A stretch of DNA of 64,000 nt from a virus, in IMG/VR virus record IMGVR_UViG_3300044798_000325, positions 1-64,000 of that record, one strand, 5' to 3'. The notes under the pieces are model-generated. The model was given only the letters and a program-made list of their open reading frames with translations. It was not told the origin of the DNA and did no database searches. This document shows, piece by piece, positions 63,109-64,000 of this stretch. The position numbers and the translations under genes were made by a program. How positions within the stretch are numbered: the stretch's first letter is position 1; each line of letters begins with the position of its first letter.

Positions 63109-63304
63109 TTACGGCGTTGACTTGTATTTGAAGCCCAGATTTTCGACCGCTAAGGATTCAGCTATTCTCGACAGGTCAGTTAACAGAACAAAACACGCAC
63201 CAAGCTCAATGTTTCTTCTCTTTGTTCAACTTGCTGTAGAGGTTCTTGGCTTCAGAAACGAATCGACTATAATCGGCCAATGAAGACAGGGGGGAGGTAT
63301 CCAT
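63109..63304 (-). pseudogene. Broken second gene of a toxin-antitoxin-like pair
   Basis: ATG 63304 stands two bases after the stop of the upstream gene, as in coupled pairs. The frame (DTSPLSSLADYSRFVSEAKN...) stops after 32 codons at 63206; a neighbouring frame then continues to TAA at 63109 (ELGACFVLLTDLSRIAESL, ENLGFKYKSTP). The likely story is a frameshift or internal deletion in a short toxin-like gene. The identity of the original product is not clear. Confidence 0.45.
63121..63150. repeat. 30-bp direct repeat, copy 1
   Basis: Matches 63764-63793 at 27 of 30 positions (CTTGTATTTGAA...CGACC). Read on -, both copies encode NLGFKYK near a stop codon. Confidence 0.85.
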
Positions 63305-63306
63305 TA

Positions 63307-63576
63307 TCAATACGCTGGTTGCACACGTAGCGTGTCGGTGACATCACGCTTGCGAAGATCTTCTCTATAAGCCTGCTTGCGTCGTTGCCATGTCTCATAA
63401 ATACCTTTCCAACGGCTGAAATCGTTCCTCGATTCATCGTATTCGTCGTAACGCTCTAATTTGCCAGTCGTCAGCGCCTCATAAAAGTCTTCGCTGAGGA
63501 TGCCATATTTTTCCTCAAAAAGAGTCATTCGACGTTCGAGAAGTTTCATTTCAACCACAAGCTCATGAATTTCCAT
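63307..63576 (-). CDS. Antitoxin-like small protein
   Basis: 89 residues, GTGAGG eight bases before ATG 63576. Helical and charged: ELVVEMKLLERRMTLFEEKYG, LSEDFYEALTTGKL, NDFSRWKGIYETWQRRKQAY (quoted in short parts). The pattern 'E.r...fE.KYg..S.dFy....G.l....df..W...Y' is that of small proteins encoded beside DUF6516-type toxins, usually annotated as antitoxins. It is followed after two bases by a broken partner gene. If the toxin is dead, the antitoxin may persist as a neutral or anti-addictive relic. Confidence 0.55.
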   Translation of the reverse strand: MEIHELVVEMKLLERRMTLFEEKYGILSEDFYEALTTGKLERYDEYDESRNDFSRWKGIYETWQRRKQAYREDLRKRDVTDTLRVQPAY

Positions 63577-63839
63577 GATAACAACCTCACTTTAAGGATA
63601 TCTTGGATGCATTTATTTTGGGATGCATCTTCATTCCTATTCTTCAAAATATCACAGTCCATCGTGTTTATTCAATTGGTTTTTTCTTTTCAAATATCAA
63701 GATAAACTTCACAAGCCTTTCATCCCGTGTTCAATGACCTGGCCCGACGAGCCGTAGCGAAGCCTTGTATTTGAACCCCAGATTATCGACCACATAATTT
63801 TACATGCTTTTAAGGCCGTCTGATTGAGACGACCCTATG
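63577..63839. other. AT-rich spacer with a second copy of a gene 3' end
   Basis: Holds the second copy of the 30-bp repeat (63764-63793). On - it encodes YVVDNLGFKYKASL and then a stop, preceded by an in-frame stop, so only a gene fragment remains. An imperfect inverted repeat GATGCAT...ATGCATC is near 63608-63631. No complete gene found. Confidence 0.5.
63764..63793. repeat. 30-bp direct repeat, copy 2
   Basis: 27 of 30 positions match 63121-63150; the two copies bracket the toxin-antitoxin-like pair 643 bp apart. Confidence 0.85.
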
Positions 63840-64000
63840 CTATTTCTTCCGATAAACGTTCAGCCCGATCTTAGCCTCCTCATGCCCGTCAATGACGACA
63901 TTGCCTTCCGTTGAAGCAATGATGGTGGTCTTCCCGGATGATGACGGGCCAAATTCTTTCGATAGATCGACCTTTATGGTTAGGATGTTGCCTTCCACCT
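63840..64000 (-). CDS. Small conserved hypothetical protein (partial)
   Basis: The frame enters from the right edge and ends in TAG at 63840-63842, giving 52 full codons: VEGNILTIKVDLSKEFG, SSSGKTTIIASTEGN and EEAKIGLNVYRKK at the end. SSGKTTIIA looks like a P-loop but the protein is far too small for an NTPase, and this wording is common in short conserved hypothetical proteins. It may begin at or just beyond the window edge. Function unknown. Confidence 0.6.
   Translation of the reverse strand, partial: VEGNILTIKVDLSKEFGPSSSGKTTIIASTEGNVVIDGHEEAKIGLNVYRKK

Noticed and set aside
63840-64000. SSSGKTT as a P-loop NTPase
   Set aside because: The protein is too short, and no Walker B or other ATPase motif is present.

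Overview
The window reads as the late-gene half of a tailed-phage genome, probably a prophage (about 1-47.5 kb, all genes on +), followed by an AT-richer block with every gene on - (about 48-64 kb) that is a bacterial defence island. The host looks Gram-negative: there is a lipoprotein with a lipobox, an exported lytic transglycosylase, a spanin-like membrane protein and an EcoEI-type type I restriction system. No ribosomal or other marker fixes the taxon; Desulfobacterota is only a guess. Terminase, portal and integrase genes are not in the window, so neither prophage end is seen.

Layout. 1-3.1 kb: end of a probable major capsid gene, a decoration-like protein, a connector/adaptor gene and a propeller-like tail gene. 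3.1-5.3 kb: small virion-associated genes and a lipoprotein. 5.3-10 kb: host-range region with a SAM methyltransferase, a glycosyltransferase, two Ala/Ser-rich fibre proteins sharing an N-terminal module, and a collagen-like fibre with an Mtd-like N-terminus. 10-19.4 kb: large structural proteins, including paralogues with a lectin-like module and acidic repeats. 19.4-25.2 kb: two coiled-coil proteins, each built on its own 21-residue (63-bp) repeat, then two further probable internal virion proteins. 25.2-45.7 kb: one uninterrupted 6,813-codon gene for a giant polyvalent protein with two zincin-type HExxH motifs, an N12-class adenine methylase, an SF2 helicase, a phosphoribosyltransferase-like module, a possible papain-like module, a RadC/JAB module and an LPD38-like C-terminus. 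45.7-47.5 kb: tightly overlapped lysis cassette.

48-64 kb: a PIN-like nuclease with a membrane anchor and a terminator-like hairpin in its leader; a complete IS1595-family element (50389-53140) with 23-bp inverted repeats, an 8-bp target duplication and three passenger genes (a P63C-domain gene translationally coupled to the transposase and two small membrane proteins); a Gabija-like pair gajA-gajB; a type I restriction operon hsdR-hsdS-hsdM with a candidate promoter/operator; and a toxin-antitoxin-like pair whose second gene is broken, bracketed by 30-bp direct repeats. AT-rich palindromes sharing the core TTTAAGAA/TTCTTAAA lie at three of the boundaries between these modules.

How it fits together. 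The + block makes virions whose injected cargo probably includes the giant protein, plausibly a P1 DarB-like shield against host restriction and other conflict systems. The - block stacks three or four different anti-phage functions. If the block lies inside the prophage these would be cargo used against competing phages; if it lies outside, this is a host island beside the prophage. The convergent junction at 47.5-48.1 kb shows no clear attachment site, so the question stays open.
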